64,000 bases of DNA from Marinifilum flexuosum (GTDB taxonomy: Bacteria > Bacteroidota > Bacteroidia > Bacteroidales > Marinifilaceae), in contig NZ_RAPQ01000013.1 of assembly GCF_003610555.1 (NCBI RefSeq), positions 62,001 through 126,000 of the forward strand. Reading direction: 5' to 3'. The stretch's first letter is position 1, and every line of letters starts with the position of its first letter. Under the pieces are notes generated by a model that saw only the letters and a program-made list of their open reading frames with translations, searched no databases and was not told the DNA's origin. A program made the position numbers and the translations under genes. Below, piece after piece: positions 1 to 9,091 of the stretch.

Positions 1-953
1 TAAATGCCTCTCATACAGGTTCTGGCTATCGTCATAACTCAAAAAATGCAGATAGAACTGCAAAACTAGGTGCATTCTACGATTGGAATTATGAAGGTGA
101 TGGATTAAGAATTGCTGAAATCCTTGAAAAAGGTCCTTTAAACCAAGCTGATTCTAAAATTAAGCCAGGTGTAATCATCGAAAAAATTGATGGTATTGCA
201 ATCACAAAGGATAAGAGTCATTACCCAATGCTTAACCACAAAGCTGGTAAAAAGGTATTATTGAGCTTATATAGTCCTTATACAAAAGAGCGCTGGGAAG
301 AAGTTGTAAAACCTATTTCAAGTGTTAGGACTTTGCTTTACGAACGTTGGGTAAAAAGCCGTCAAGAAGAGGTTAAACGCTTATCTGATGGTAAAATTGG
401 ATATGTTCATGTTCAAGGTATGAACTCTCCAAGCTATCGCAAAATCTACTCTGAAATGTTGGGCAAATATGGTACTTGCGATGCAATTATCGTTGACACT
501 AGATTTAACGGTGGAGGATGGTTGCACGATGACCTTGTTACCTTATTGAGTGGTCAAATCTATTCAACTTTATCACCTCGAGGACAAGACTTTGGTACAG
601 AGCCAATGTTCAAATGGAAGAAACCATCAGCTGTTTTAACCGGTGAAGGCAATTACTCTGATGCATGTGCATTCCCATACGCATATCAAACTTTAAAAAT
701 TGGTAAGTTAATTGGTATGCCTGTACCAGGTACAATGACTGCTGTTTGGTGGGAAACTTTACAAGACAGAAGCTTGTATTTTGGAATGCCTATGGTTGGT
801 GTAAAAGATATGAAAGGAAAATATATCGAGAACCAACAAATTGAACCTGACATTAAAGTTCGTAACGATTACGAAATGGTTATTCAAGGACGTGACCAGC
901 AACTTGAAAAAGCTGTGGAACATTTGCTTGAAGAGGTTAAAAAGAATAATTAG
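1..953 (+). CDS. Tricorn-like S41 family serine protease, C-terminal part
   Basis: The reading frame is open from the window edge (first full codon at 3), so the N-terminus lies outside. About 316 residues are visible. The first ~70 contain a PDZ-like segment (LGAFYDWNYEGDG ... GVIIEKIDGIAI), followed by an S41/C-terminal-processing-peptidase core. The core has the IIVDTRFNGGGW strand-turn, the nucleophile-region motif GNYSDACAFPYAY (probable catalytic Ser) and the later PVPGTM motif. This order matches the C-terminal half of tricorn protease homologues, large periplasmic or secreted peptidases common in Bacteroidota. The true start, signal peptide and beta-propeller would be upstream. Family assignment is firm; substrate is unknown. 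Confidence 0.85.
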   Translation, partial: NASHTGSGYRHNSKNADRTAKLGAFYDWNYEGDGLRIAEILEKGPLNQADSKIKPGVIIEKIDGIAITKDKSHYPMLNHKAGKKVLLSLYSPYTKERWEEVVKPISSVRTLLYERWVKSRQEEVKRLSDGKIGYVHVQGMNSPSYRKIYSEMLGKYGTCDAIIVDTRFNGGGWLHDDLVTLLSGQIYSTLSPRGQDFGTEPMFKWKKPSAVLTGEGNYSDACAFPYAYQTLKIGKLIGMPVPGTMTAVWWETLQDRSLYFGMPMVGVKDMKGKYIENQQIEPDIKVRNDYEMVIQGRDQQLEKAVEHLLEEVKKNN

Positions 954-1345
954 TCTGTGTAGTCAAGATACCCCGCAAAGCACAGCTCACAATGAGTTTG
1001 TGCTTTCGGGAAATCTTAATTGCCTGCAAAAAATAAGAGGCAAAGCTCAATACTTCTCATTTCACCTCAAATGATTTGAGCTTTGTCCTCGCTTTAAATG
1101 AACAATAACAAACATACCCCCTTCCAAAGATAACTCACTTTGGAAGAGTCTGTTCCTCCCTCCTCTTCTATACATTGAACGGACAAAATAAAACCGAAAA
1201 TTGCACAGCATAGGGGCACCGCAATTTTCGGTTTTTTATCTATACAACATCAGTATTAAAAACAGCTCTCTATTAGCATCGTCACATCTGGATTTCTCTT
1301 TGAGCTTTGCGGATTTCTGTGATATTTACTAACTTAACTAATAAG
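954..1345. other. Intergenic region with three hairpins
   Basis: No credible gene is present. Three inverted repeats occur: caaagctcaa/ttgagctttg (1041-1050 and 1076-1085), cttccaaag/ctttggaag (1121-1129 and 1138-1146), and the terminator listed separately at 1190-1237. The first two have no T-tract and are not obvious terminators. They could be RNA processing sites or remnants of dispersed repeats. Confidence 0.5.
1190..1238 (+). terminator. Rho-independent terminator
   Basis: A 14-bp stem (aaaccgaaaattgc paired with gcaattttcggttt) with a 16-nt loop is followed by a run of T. It probably ends the transcript of the S41 protease; the A-run on the left side could also serve the minus strand. 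Confidence 0.75.
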
Positions 1346-2410
1346 ATGACCACTAACGTATTATTAATAGATGATTATGGAGGCCCAAATTTATTGGACA
1401 CCATTCGCTGCCTGAGTTATGAACAGGCTGTTAATATCTTTGTGGTTTCTCCCGAAAGGAAAACTTATTTTAATACCATTCCCTATTCGAAATATGTATC
1501 AAAATATCAATATCTAAAGTCTTCAGATCCCCAAAAGATCATTCAAGAAATAAGTGCATTGGAAAAAGAATGGGATATCAATCTTATTTTACCCGTAAAG
1601 TACTCCAACTATCAATTCATAACGAAATATAGAGCACTATTCAATGGTTCGGTTTTTCCACCAATGCCTACCCAAAGTACATTTGCTACCGTTACCAATA
1701 AGCTTTTTCTTGCAGAGTTTTTAGTAAACAATTCTTTTCCAAGTCCTAAAACTAAAGAAATATCAGCCGACAATATTCAGCAGTTTAATTTTCCATTACT
1801 TCTTAAACCCAGAACTGATTACGAGGAAAACAGAATTATGGAATGTAAGTCGAGAGAAGAATACGAAGAAAAAATCAGCAATCTTGATTTTAAAGCAGAT
1901 CAATATGTGATTCAGGAAAAGTTGAACGGAGAAGATATCGATATCAGTTTCATTGCTGAAAATGGCGAAATTCTAGCCTATACCATCCAAAAAGGTTTGG
2001 TACGCGAAGCCTTTTCTTTTGCTACTGGGATAGAGTTCCTGGAAAACCAAAAACTATTGGATGAGACAAAGGCCATAGTCAATAAACTTAAATGGAGTGG
2101 TATTGCGCACCTCGATTTTATTTACCGAAAGGAAACAGATTCCTATTTGCTTATTGACTTCAATCCAAGAGTGTGGAGTACAATGATTGGTTCATTGTAT
2201 GCCGGAGTTAATTTTCCCGGCTTAATGATTTCCCGGGCAAATCATAAAGAAATTAATTTTGAAGGATACCAAAAGACCAAATTTTACCTGGCCAAAGCAG
2301 CTCTACAAAGCAAAAGTTTCTCTGCTCTTAAAACTTCATCCTGGCCATACATTCTAAAAGATCCATTGCCAGAAATTGCAAAGATCATTGGTAAATTCAA
2401 ATCAAGGTGA
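1346..2410 (+). CDS. ATP-grasp domain protein (carbamoyl-phosphate-synthase-like ligase)
   Basis: A 354-residue protein starting at ATG 1346. A TTG at 1307 would add 13 residues that look non-coding, so the ATG was preferred. The N-terminal ~110 residues form a Rossmann-like pre-ATP-grasp domain (VLLIDDYGGPN). The ATP-grasp core follows: FPLLLKPRTDY (ATP-binding lysine), YVIQEKLNGEDIDIS, and the metal-binding SGIAHLDFIYR ... LLIDFNPRVW. ATP-grasp enzymes join a carboxylate to an amine or thiol through an acyl-phosphate; the substrates here cannot be read from sequence. It stands alone, with its own upstream terminator and an unknown protein downstream. A polysaccharide- or peptide-modifying role is possible but unsupported. 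Confidence 0.75.
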   Translation: MTTNVLLIDDYGGPNLLDTIRCLSYEQAVNIFVVSPERKTYFNTIPYSKYVSKYQYLKSSDPQKIIQEISALEKEWDINLILPVKYSNYQFITKYRALFNGSVFPPMPTQSTFATVTNKLFLAEFLVNNSFPSPKTKEISADNIQQFNFPLLLKPRTDYEENRIMECKSREEYEEKISNLDFKADQYVIQEKLNGEDIDISFIAENGEILAYTIQKGLVREAFSFATGIEFLENQKLLDETKAIVNKLKWSGIAHLDFIYRKETDSYLLIDFNPRVWSTMIGSLYAGVNFPGLMISRANHKEINFEGYQKTKFYLAKAALQSKSFSALKTSSWPYILKDPLPEIAKIIGKFKSR

Positions 2411-2563
2411 AAACTTCTTAATCTCTTCTTCTATTTAAAATTATCACAAAATAATAAAACACTCTAAATTACTAATAATCAAAACTTATTTCATTACCTT
2501 TATGATAGACTAAACCTTTTAAAATAATTTAGAAAAATACTTACAATTACTACTCATAAAGCT

Positions 2564-3160
2564 ATGCGCAAAGATCTCCTAAGCCTATTGGATGGTAAAT
2601 CGAATCTCTGGAAGAGGTTAATGTTAGATTACCCAGCTAAACTTGAAAAGGAATTAACAGAGGAAGATGAAGAATTACAAGTATTTCTTTACTATAGCGT
2701 AATGGCTTTGGATACCTGCTTTGAGCCATCGGGAGAAGAAAAACTTTTCGATCTGGATGTCTATCAAATTGATCCTGTAGACTTAATGTTTTCATTTAGA
2801 GATATAGTTGAATCCTTAATGTGTTTTTATTTTTTCCAACACGGTTATCATCCCTATTTGGTTAAAAGATATGTAGAGATCAGAAGTAAAATACACCCAG
2901 GAAATGGAGGTGAAAACTACATTAAAAGTATGTTTGAAAATGCTTCAACTATTGGTAGTATTACCAGAGATTGCTTTTTGAATCTTTCTGAATATTTTGA
3001 CATTCCCCAAACAGATGAAAAAGTTATGCAATTGTTTTGCATTCTACAAACCTATTACGATCAAATAAAAAAGGGACTTAAAAAAAATGATAAAAGCTCA
3101 ACTAAAGGTCTTTATCTGATAAAGTATGCATATGATATGGACAACAATTCATCCTGCTAA
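2564..3160 (+). CDS. Conserved-looking protein of unknown function (198 aa)
   Basis: A 198-residue soluble protein beginning MRKDLLSLLDG. It has no signal peptide, no membrane span and no motif I recognise. The composition is helical and acidic in the first third (KELTEEDEELQ) with many aromatic residues in the middle (SLMCFYFFQHGYHPYL). Codon use matches its neighbours. It is followed by a shared terminator at 3182-3224 and faces the lysine operon. An imperfect -7-like element (tacctttа-type, near 2496) lies upstream but is too weak to list. Reality of the gene is likely from length and isolation; function is unknown. Confidence 0.6.
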   Translation: MRKDLLSLLDGKSNLWKRLMLDYPAKLEKELTEEDEELQVFLYYSVMALDTCFEPSGEEKLFDLDVYQIDPVDLMFSFRDIVESLMCFYFFQHGYHPYLVKRYVEIRSKIHPGNGGENYIKSMFENASTIGSITRDCFLNLSEYFDIPQTDEKVMQLFCILQTYYDQIKKGLKKNDKSSTKGLYLIKYAYDMDNNSSC

Positions 3161-3181
3161 ATGATTTTATTATTTGCAAAG

Positions 3182-3224
3182 CAAAAAAAGACCTGCCAGA
3201 ATGATTCTAAGCAGGTCTTTCAAC
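3182..3224. terminator. Bidirectional terminator between convergent genes
   Basis: The stem aaagacctgc/gcaggtcttt (3187-3196 and 3211-3220) has an A-run on its left and T-rich sequence on its right. It therefore works for the minus-strand lysine operon (strong T-run on that strand) and for the plus-strand gene ending at 3160. Confidence 0.8.
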
Positions 3225-3248
3225 TTTTAGTTAGTGGTTACCCCAAAA

Positions 3249-4241
3249 TTACTTTTCCAATCGCTCGGTAAGCTTTTTGATGATTTGTTTAGCATCCCCC
3301 ACGATACCCAAATCTGCTACCTGGAAAATTGGTGCATCCTTATCTTTGTTCACTGCGATAATCAAATCTGATTCTTCCATACCAGCAACGTGCTGAATAG
3401 CTCCAGAAATACCAAAAGCGAAATACAAGTCAGGACGTACAGTTTTACCTGTTTGACCTACCTGACGCTCGTGTCCGATATAACCAGCATCAACCATTGC
3501 ACGAGAAGCTGAAACTTCTGCTTCCAATGTCTGAGCCAATCCGTCCATTGCTTTGAAACCTTCCTCGTTTCCGATTCCACGACCACCCGAAACCAAAATT
3601 CTAGCTTCGGTAATGTCGATCAAATCGGTATCTTTTTTTACAGTTTCCAACAACTTCACTTTGAACTTAGCAGTGTTGAATTTCACTTCGTAGTTCACAA
3701 CTTCACCAGTACGGTTTTCGTCAGCATCCATTGCAAACAATACTCCCGGACGAACAGTACCCATTTGTGGACGGTGGTTCTTACATGCAATAGTTGCCAT
3801 TAGGTTACCTCCGAAAGCAGGACGAGTCATTAACAACTCTCCTTTTTTACCAATTTCAATCTTAGTACAATCTGCTGTTAAACCAGTTGCTGCACGAGCT
3901 GATACTCTTGGTCCCAAATCACGACCTAAAGTCGTAGCACCGATCAACATCGATTCTGGTTTTCTGTCTTCAATAATCTGGCAAATTGCCTGTGTATATG
4001 GTTCTGTAGTATACTCTGCCAATTCAGGAGCATCAACAACAATCACCTCATCAGCACCACTTGCAATTAAGCTCTGTGCCTGATCAGCAATATTGTGTCC
4101 CAATAACATTGCATACACTTTGTCGTTCAACTCATCAGCTAATTTTCTAGCCTGTCCTAACAACTCTAAAGCTACATTCTGAATAACACCTTCACGTTGT
4201 TCAATGAAAACGTAAATCCCTTTGTAATCTTCTAAATTCAT
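3249..4241 (-). CDS. etfA: Electron transfer flavoprotein, alpha subunit
   Basis: A 330-residue EtfA. The C-terminal FAD domain is clear: SGGRGIGNEEGF (~215-226), then GQTGKTVRPDLYFAFG and SGAIQHVAGM, which bind FAD, and the NKDKDAPIFQVADLGIVGD segment. With EtfB it accepts electrons from, or bifurcates electrons with, the butyryl-CoA dehydrogenase encoded two genes upstream. It is the last gene of the lysine fermentation operon, 9 nt after etfB, and ends at a bidirectional terminator. Whether the complex performs flavin-based electron bifurcation (NADH plus crotonyl-CoA with ferredoxin) or simple electron transfer cannot be decided by reading the sequence. Confidence 0.95.
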   Translation of the reverse strand: MNLEDYKGIYVFIEQREGVIQNVALELLGQARKLADELNDKVYAMLLGHNIADQAQSLIASGADEVIVVDAPELAEYTTEPYTQAICQIIEDRKPESMLIGATTLGRDLGPRVSARAATGLTADCTKIEIGKKGELLMTRPAFGGNLMATIACKNHRPQMGTVRPGVLFAMDADENRTGEVVNYEVKFNTAKFKVKLLETVKKDTDLIDITEARILVSGGRGIGNEEGFKAMDGLAQTLEAEVSASRAMVDAGYIGHERQVGQTGKTVRPDLYFAFGISGAIQHVAGMEESDLIIAVNKDKDAPIFQVADLGIVGDAKQIIKKLTERLEK

Positions 4242-4250
4242 GGCTATATA

Positions 4251-5036
4251 TTAGTTAAGAATGAATTTCTCTTTTAATTTCTTGATGATGATTCCTACTG
4301 CCTCATCAGTCTCTACCTCGTACAATTCACCTGCTGGTTTCAAACCACGTGCAAATGCTTTGTGTACACTTGTTGGAGAACCTTTCAATCCAAGGTTTTT
4401 CTCATCAACTTCAATTTCGTTGAATCCCCAAACTTCTACTTCCTTCTGGTAAGCATCAACAATACCTCCAACGTTCATGTAACGTGGGTTGTTAGCCGAT
4501 GAAAGAACAGTTACCACACAAGGTGCTTCTACCTCTAGCATTTGGTAACCTTCTTCGATATGACGCTTCATGGTGAAAGTCTTGTCACCGTCGAATTTCA
4601 AATCTTCCAAATATGATACCTGTGGTAAATCAAGGTGTTCAGCAATCTGAGGACCTACCTGTGCAGTATCACCATCAATCGCCTGACGACCTGTGATCAA
4701 TAGATCAAAATCGATCTTTCTTAATGCACCTGCCAATGCGTGTGAAGTAGCCAAAGTATCTGCTCCGGCAAATTTTCTATCTGTCAAGTGGATCGCACGA
4801 TCAACTCCCATAGCATAAGCCTCACGAAGAATCAAATCAGCCTGAGGAGGTCCCATGGTAATTACTGTTACGTGAGCTCCTTTTTCATCTTTCAATTGAA
4901 GTGCCATCTCCAAACCACTCTTATCATCCGGGTTCATGATACTTGGCACACCATCACGGATCAAAGTTCCCGTTTTTGGATCTATTTTAATTTCGGTAGT
5001 ATCCGGTACCTGCTTAATACAGACAACTATTTTCAT
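4251..5036 (-). CDS. etfB: Electron transfer flavoprotein, beta subunit
   Basis: A 261-residue EtfB with the family start MKIVVCIKQVPDTTEIK and the diagnostic loop LLITGRQAIDGDTAQVGPQ (~112-130), which binds the AMP or FAD of the beta subunit. It forms the cytoplasmic heterodimer with EtfA. It lies 32 nt after the acyl-CoA dehydrogenase gene, so the order bcd-etfB-etfA is the classic butyryl-CoA dehydrogenase/Etf arrangement. In this pathway it handles the reduction of crotonyl-CoA derived from lysine. Confidence 0.95.
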   Translation of the reverse strand: MKIVVCIKQVPDTTEIKIDPKTGTLIRDGVPSIMNPDDKSGLEMALQLKDEKGAHVTVITMGPPQADLILREAYAMGVDRAIHLTDRKFAGADTLATSHALAGALRKIDFDLLITGRQAIDGDTAQVGPQIAEHLDLPQVSYLEDLKFDGDKTFTMKRHIEEGYQMLEVEAPCVVTVLSSANNPRYMNVGGIVDAYQKEVEVWGFNEIEVDEKNLGLKGSPTSVHKAFARGLKPAGELYEVETDEAVGIIIKKLKEKFILN

Positions 5037-5068
5037 TTCTTTTATTATTTACGTAATAATAGCCTTAA

Positions 5069-6208
5069 TTACTTCAGCATATTCGCTGAAATTACCATTC
5101 TCTGAACTTCTGAAGTTCCTTCGTAGATCTCAGTGATCTTCGCATCACGCATCATACGCTCAACAGGATATTCTCTTGTATATCCGTATCCACCGTGAAG
5201 TTGAACTGCTTTGTTGGTAACTTCCATTGCTGTTTCAGCAGCGTAAAGCTTACACATTGCAGCATCAACTGAGTAAGGAACTTTTTGATCCTTCTTGTTG
5301 GCAGCTTTGCGAACCAACATACGAGAAGCTTCAGTTTTGGTATTCATGTCTGCCAACTGGAACTGAGTGTTCTGGAAACCAGAAATTGGACGACCGAACT
5401 GCTTTCTTTCCTTTACGTAACGAACAGTTTCGTTGATCGCTCCTTGTGCAATACCCAATGCCTGTGCAGCGATACCAATACGACCACCATCCAAAGTTTT
5501 CATTGCAATACCGAACCCTTTGTTCAATTTTCCTAACATGTTCTCTTTTGGAAGAACTACATTTTCGAAAATCAACTCACAAGTTGCCGATCCACGGATA
5601 CCCATTTTCTTCTCTTTCTTACCGATTGAGAAACCTGGAGTTCCTTTTTCAATGATAAAAGCAGTAATACCACGAGTACCTTTCGACTTGTCAGTCATTG
5701 CAAAAATCACATAAACATGAGCGTATTCAGCATTGGTAATAAAGATTTTACTACCATTAATGATATAGTTGTCTCCCTCTTCAACAGCAGTAGTTTGCTG
5801 ACCTGCAGCATCGGTACCTGCGTTAGGCTCTGTTAAACCAAAAGCACCAATCCACTCACCTGAAGCCAATTTTGGAAGGTATTTTTGTTTTTGTGCTTCT
5901 GTACCATTCTCCATAATAGGAGCAGCACACAATGAAGTATGAGCTGATACAATTACACCAGTGGTAGCACAAACAGCTGATAATTCTTCAACAGCCATAG
6001 AGTACATTACATTGTTACCACCAGCTCCACCATATTGTTTAGGAATTGGAATCCCCATAATTCCAATTTTTGCCATTTTCTCTACAGTTTCGATAGGAAA
6101 ACGTTCCTGCTCATCAACCTCAGCAGCTAAAGGCTTTACCTCTCTCTCAGCAAAATCTTTAATCATTTGCTGAAACAACACTTGTTCTTTTGTTAAGCTA
6201 AAATCCAT
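5069..6208 (-). CDS. bcd: Butyryl-CoA (short-chain acyl-CoA) dehydrogenase
   Basis: A 379-residue flavoenzyme of the usual length, starting MDFSLTKEQVLFQQM. It has the signatures GAFGLTEPNAGTD (~125-137), KIFITNAEYA, the C-terminal QLHGGYGYTREYPVER, and IYEGTSEVQR with the catalytic base Glu363 (by position in the family). It reduces crotonyl-CoA to butyryl-CoA with electrons delivered by EtfAB. The placement after thl and before etfB, together with kal in the same operon, says that crotonyl-CoA from 3-aminobutyryl-CoA is the physiological substrate. A 122-nt gap with a hairpin separates it from thl, so this distal trio may have its own expression level. Confidence 0.92.
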   Translation of the reverse strand: MDFSLTKEQVLFQQMIKDFAEREVKPLAAEVDEQERFPIETVEKMAKIGIMGIPIPKQYGGAGGNNVMYSMAVEELSAVCATTGVIVSAHTSLCAAPIMENGTEAQKQKYLPKLASGEWIGAFGLTEPNAGTDAAGQQTTAVEEGDNYIINGSKIFITNAEYAHVYVIFAMTDKSKGTRGITAFIIEKGTPGFSIGKKEKKMGIRGSATCELIFENVVLPKENMLGKLNKGFGIAMKTLDGGRIGIAAQALGIAQGAINETVRYVKERKQFGRPISGFQNTQFQLADMNTKTEASRMLVRKAANKKDQKVPYSVDAAMCKLYAAETAMEVTNKAVQLHGGYGYTREYPVERMMRDAKITEIYEGTSEVQRMVISANMLK

Positions 6209-6256
6209 ATTTTTTATTAGATGTTAGTAGGTTTAATGCAATTCACCCCTATTCTC

Positions 6257-6303
6257 ATCTCAAAAATGCCCATAAACAGGGCATTTGAGATAAGATATTT
6301 TTT
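6257..6303. other. Hairpin inside the operon, between thl and bcd
   Basis: The arms at 6257-6271 and 6279-6291 form a 13-bp stem with a 2-nt bulge around a 7-nt loop. A T-run follows on the plus strand (6297-6303), but no plus-strand gene precedes it. On the transcribed minus strand it is a stable hairpin without a following T-run, so it may be a processing or mRNA-stability element rather than a terminator. Confidence 0.5.
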
Positions 6304-6330
6304 TACTGCGCTTTACCTACTCAGTACTAA

Positions 6331-7536
6331 TTACACGTTTTTCAAAATTAATGCGGTACCCATACCACCACCGATACAAAGTGAAGCCAAACCGTACTCT
6401 TTACCAGTACGCTTCATTTCGTGAATCAAACTTACAGTGATACGTGTTCCTGAAGCACCAATTGGGTGGCCCAAAGCGATTGCACCACCGTTCACATTAC
6501 ATCTCTCTTTGAAGAAATCCATGTCAACTTTGTGATCTTCGCACAATTGCTTCACAACTCCTAATGACTGAGCAGCAAAAGCTTCATTTAATTCAAGAAC
6601 TTCCATTTGTTCAAGAGTCATATCAGCTTTCTTCAATACATTAGCAACAGCAGGAACTGGTCCCATACCCATAATTGCAGGATCTACACCACCTTGACCA
6701 GTAGCTACGATTTCCGCCAATGGAGTTAAACCATGCTCTTTAACTGCCTCTTCTGATGCAACCAATACAAAAGCAGCACCATCGTTAATACCCGATGCAT
6801 TACCAGCAGTTACAGTTCCATCTTTCTTAAATGCAGGACGTAAACCAGCTAATTTTTCTTCGGATGTTCTTCTGTTGATAAATTCATCAGCATCAAATAC
6901 AATTGTTTCTCTGCGAGATTTGATCTCAACAGGAACAATTTCATTCTTGAAGTTACCATTGTCTTGAGCCGCAACTGCTTTTTGCTGAGAAGCAAAAGCA
7001 AAAGCATCCTGCTCTTCGCGAGTCAAGTTATATTTATCAGCAATATTTTCTGCTGTAATACCCATGTGATATCCTTCGAAAGCATCAGTTAAACCATCAA
7101 ATACCATGTGGTCAACCGCTTTCAAATCCATCATTTTGTGTCCGCCACGAACTTGTCCAGGCATCACAAAACCGGAACCAGACATAGATTCTGTACCACC
7201 GGCAAGAATCATATTTGCTTCACCTGCCTTGATATTTGCATAAGCCAAGTTTATGGTTTTCATACCAGAACCACAAATCATGTTGATTCCATAAGCAGGA
7301 ATTTCTTGAGGAATACCCGCTTTGATAGAAGCTTGACGAGCAATTCCCTGGCCTTGACCAGCCATAAGGATGTTACCTACCACAACTTCATCTAAGTTTG
7401 CGGGGTCAATTTTAGTTTCCTCAACAATATTTTTAATTACTGTAGCAGCTAAATCAGCAGCTTTTACAGGAGTTAATGTTCCTAAAAATTTTCCAACTGC
7501 AGTACGTTTTGCTGCAACAATATATACTTTGCTCAT
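6331..7536 (-). CDS. thlA: Acetyl-CoA C-acetyltransferase (thiolase)
   Basis: A 401-residue thiolase. An in-frame start at 7560 would overlap ctfB by 20 nt; the ATG at 7536 begins at the family N-terminus MSKVYIVAAKRTAVG and leaves a 4-nt gap, so it was chosen. Catalytic residues are visible: Cys88 in INMICGSGM, the His in GGAIALGHPIGASG, and the C-terminal Cys in LCIGGGMGTA. It cleaves acetoacetyl-CoA into two acetyl-CoA. The acetoacetyl-CoA comes from acetoacetate (a Kce product) through the CoA-transferase encoded at both ends of the cluster, so this is the acetate/ATP-yielding branch of lysine fermentation. Confidence 0.93.
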   Translation of the reverse strand: MSKVYIVAAKRTAVGKFLGTLTPVKAADLAATVIKNIVEETKIDPANLDEVVVGNILMAGQGQGIARQASIKAGIPQEIPAYGINMICGSGMKTINLAYANIKAGEANMILAGGTESMSGSGFVMPGQVRGGHKMMDLKAVDHMVFDGLTDAFEGYHMGITAENIADKYNLTREEQDAFAFASQQKAVAAQDNGNFKNEIVPVEIKSRRETIVFDADEFINRRTSEEKLAGLRPAFKKDGTVTAGNASGINDGAAFVLVASEEAVKEHGLTPLAEIVATGQGGVDPAIMGMGPVPAVANVLKKADMTLEQMEVLELNEAFAAQSLGVVKQLCEDHKVDMDFFKERCNVNGGAIALGHPIGASGTRITVSLIHEMKRTGKEYGLASLCIGGGMGTALILKNV

Positions 7537-7540
7537 ATCT

Positions 7541-8203
7541 TTAGTTTTTACGCATTTCAATTAAATCTTCAGCAATAATCAATTTTGCATCAGTAGCTTC
7601 CTGAATTTGCTCCAAGGTAAATAAAGGGTTGTATTCCTTAAGTACGATACCTTCAGGTACAACTTCCATTACTCCCATTTCAGTAATAATCATATTAACC
7701 TGACCGGCAGCTGTTAATGGAAGATTACACTCTTTTAAGATTTTGTGTCTTCCCTTAGCCGTGTGCTCCATTGCAAGAATTACACGCTTAGCACCCACAA
7801 TTAGGTCCATAGCACCACCCATTCCAGGTGTTAATCTTCCAGGAATGATCCAGTTGGCAAGGTTACCTTGCTCGTCAACCTGAAGAGCTCCCAAAATTGT
7901 TACATCAACATGACCTCCTCTAATGATTCCAAAAGAAACAGAGCTATCGAAGCTACTAGCTCCTTCTTTGCAAGTAATGTATCCACCACCAGCATTTACA
8001 AAATCAGGATCTTCTTCTCCCTCAGCAGGAGCAGCACCCATACCAAGCATTCCGTTTTCCGATTGTAAAGTCACGTTAACATCTGCCGAAACATAGTTAG
8101 GGATTATTGTAGGCAAACCAATTCCTAGATTTACCACATCACCGTCGTTTAATTCGAGAGCAGCTCTTTTAGCAATTACCTCTCTGATTTCTTTTTTATC
8201 CAT
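7541..8203 (-). CDS. ctfB: Butyrate-acetoacetate CoA-transferase, beta subunit
   Basis: A 220-residue family I CoA-transferase beta subunit. The catalytic glutamate is Glu49 in LQSENGMLG, and the glycine-rich GIGLPTIIPNYV precedes it. With the alpha subunit (ctfA, first gene of the operon, about 8.5 kb upstream in transcription order) it moves CoA from butyryl-CoA to acetoacetate, releasing butyrate and making acetoacetyl-CoA. Separation of the two subunits to opposite ends of the operon is unusual compared with adjacent ctfAB/atoDA genes. It starts 33 nt after kamE. The naming as atoA is equally valid. Confidence 0.88.
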   Translation of the reverse strand: MDKKEIREVIAKRAALELNDGDVVNLGIGLPTIIPNYVSADVNVTLQSENGMLGMGAAPAEGEEDPDFVNAGGGYITCKEGASSFDSSVSFGIIRGGHVDVTILGALQVDEQGNLANWIIPGRLTPGMGGAMDLIVGAKRVILAMEHTAKGRHKILKECNLPLTAAGQVNMIITEMGVMEVVPEGIVLKEYNPLFTLEQIQEATDAKLIIAEDLIEMRKN

Positions 8204-8236
8204 GTTTTATTAGTTATTGGTCAGTTTGACGATATA

Positions 8237-9025
8237 CTATCCATTCAATCTTCTGCTTAATTCCTGAGCAGCATAAGATGCTACATCATCAGCATACTTG
8301 TTCATTCCGAAACCTGCATCGTAACCAAGTTCTTTTGCAAGTTCGTGTGAGATACGTGGGCCTCCGCAAATCAAGATTACTTTTTCACGCAATCCTTCTG
8401 CTTCTAAAAGCTCCACAAGTTCAGTTAGGTTTTTGATATGAACATCCTTTTGAGTAACTGTTTGCGATACCAAAAGAACATCTGCTTCCATCTCGATTGC
8501 TTTCGCGATGAACTCTTCGTTTGGCACCTGGCTACCCATATTTAAGGCTTCCATCATGTCATATCTTTCCAAGCCATAATGACCTGCAAAACCTTTCATA
8601 TTCATAATTGCGTCGATTCCTACTGTGTGTGCATCAGTACCAGTACTTGCACCAACCACTCGAATCGGACGTCCAATATTTTCTTTTACAAACTCATCAG
8701 TTTCATGCATATCCATAGTAGTCGATTCTACTTTTGGAACATGAATACTTGTGTAATCAACAGTGTGAGTACAGTTACCGTAGCAATTGAAGAAAGTAAA
8801 TCCTTCCATCAACTCCTGAACCATTACCACCTGAGGATTTTCAAAACCCATTTTACGCATCATTTGCTTGGCAGCTTCAATGGCTTCTTCGCCCTTTGCA
8901 ACAGGAAGCGTAAAACTAACCTGAGTTTTACCATCATTCATGGTATCGCCGTAAGGCTTGATCTTGCTTAGATCTAACGTTTTATCAAAATCGTTGGAAT
9001 CAGTTGAATAAAGACCTCCACTCAT
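8237..9025 (-). CDS. kamE: Lysine 5,6-aminomutase, beta subunit (B12- and PLP-binding)
   Basis: A 262-residue KamE. The cobalamin motif D-x-H-x-x-G appears as TDAHTVGID, giving axial-ligand His133. Lys144 in MNMKGFAGHYG is at the position known to form the Schiff base with PLP in this enzyme. The rest is the Rossmann-like B12-binding domain (DVLLVSQTVTQKDVH, VILICGGPRISHELA). With KamD it converts L-beta-lysine (or D-lysine) to 3,5-diaminohexanoate by an adenosylcobalamin radical mechanism. It sits 66 nt after kamD. The organism must therefore import or synthesise B12; no B12 gene or cobalamin riboswitch was seen here. Confidence 0.95.
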   Translation of the reverse strand: MSGGLYSTDSNDFDKTLDLSKIKPYGDTMNDGKTQVSFTLPVAKGEEAIEAAKQMMRKMGFENPQVVMVQELMEGFTFFNCYGNCTHTVDYTSIHVPKVESTTMDMHETDEFVKENIGRPIRVVGASTGTDAHTVGIDAIMNMKGFAGHYGLERYDMMEALNMGSQVPNEEFIAKAIEMEADVLLVSQTVTQKDVHIKNLTELVELLEAEGLREKVILICGGPRISHELAKELGYDAGFGMNKYADDVASYAAQELSRRLNG

Positions 9026-9091
9026 TTTATTGTCTCCTTTATTTAAGAAGTATCAAATTAGATGTTCGATACTTTGTACTTTCTAATTAAT

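Noticed and set aside
841-1074. Plus-strand frame overlapping the end of the S41 protease
   Set aside because: It overlaps a clearly coding frame and its translation has no family character or start context.
1307-1345. TTG start for the ATP-grasp protein
   Set aside because: The extra residues have no family character; ATG 1346 starts the Rossmann-like strand normally.
4788-5136. Two plus-strand frames opposite etfB/bcd
   Set aside because: They lie antisense to strongly conserved genes, with composition typical of shadow frames.
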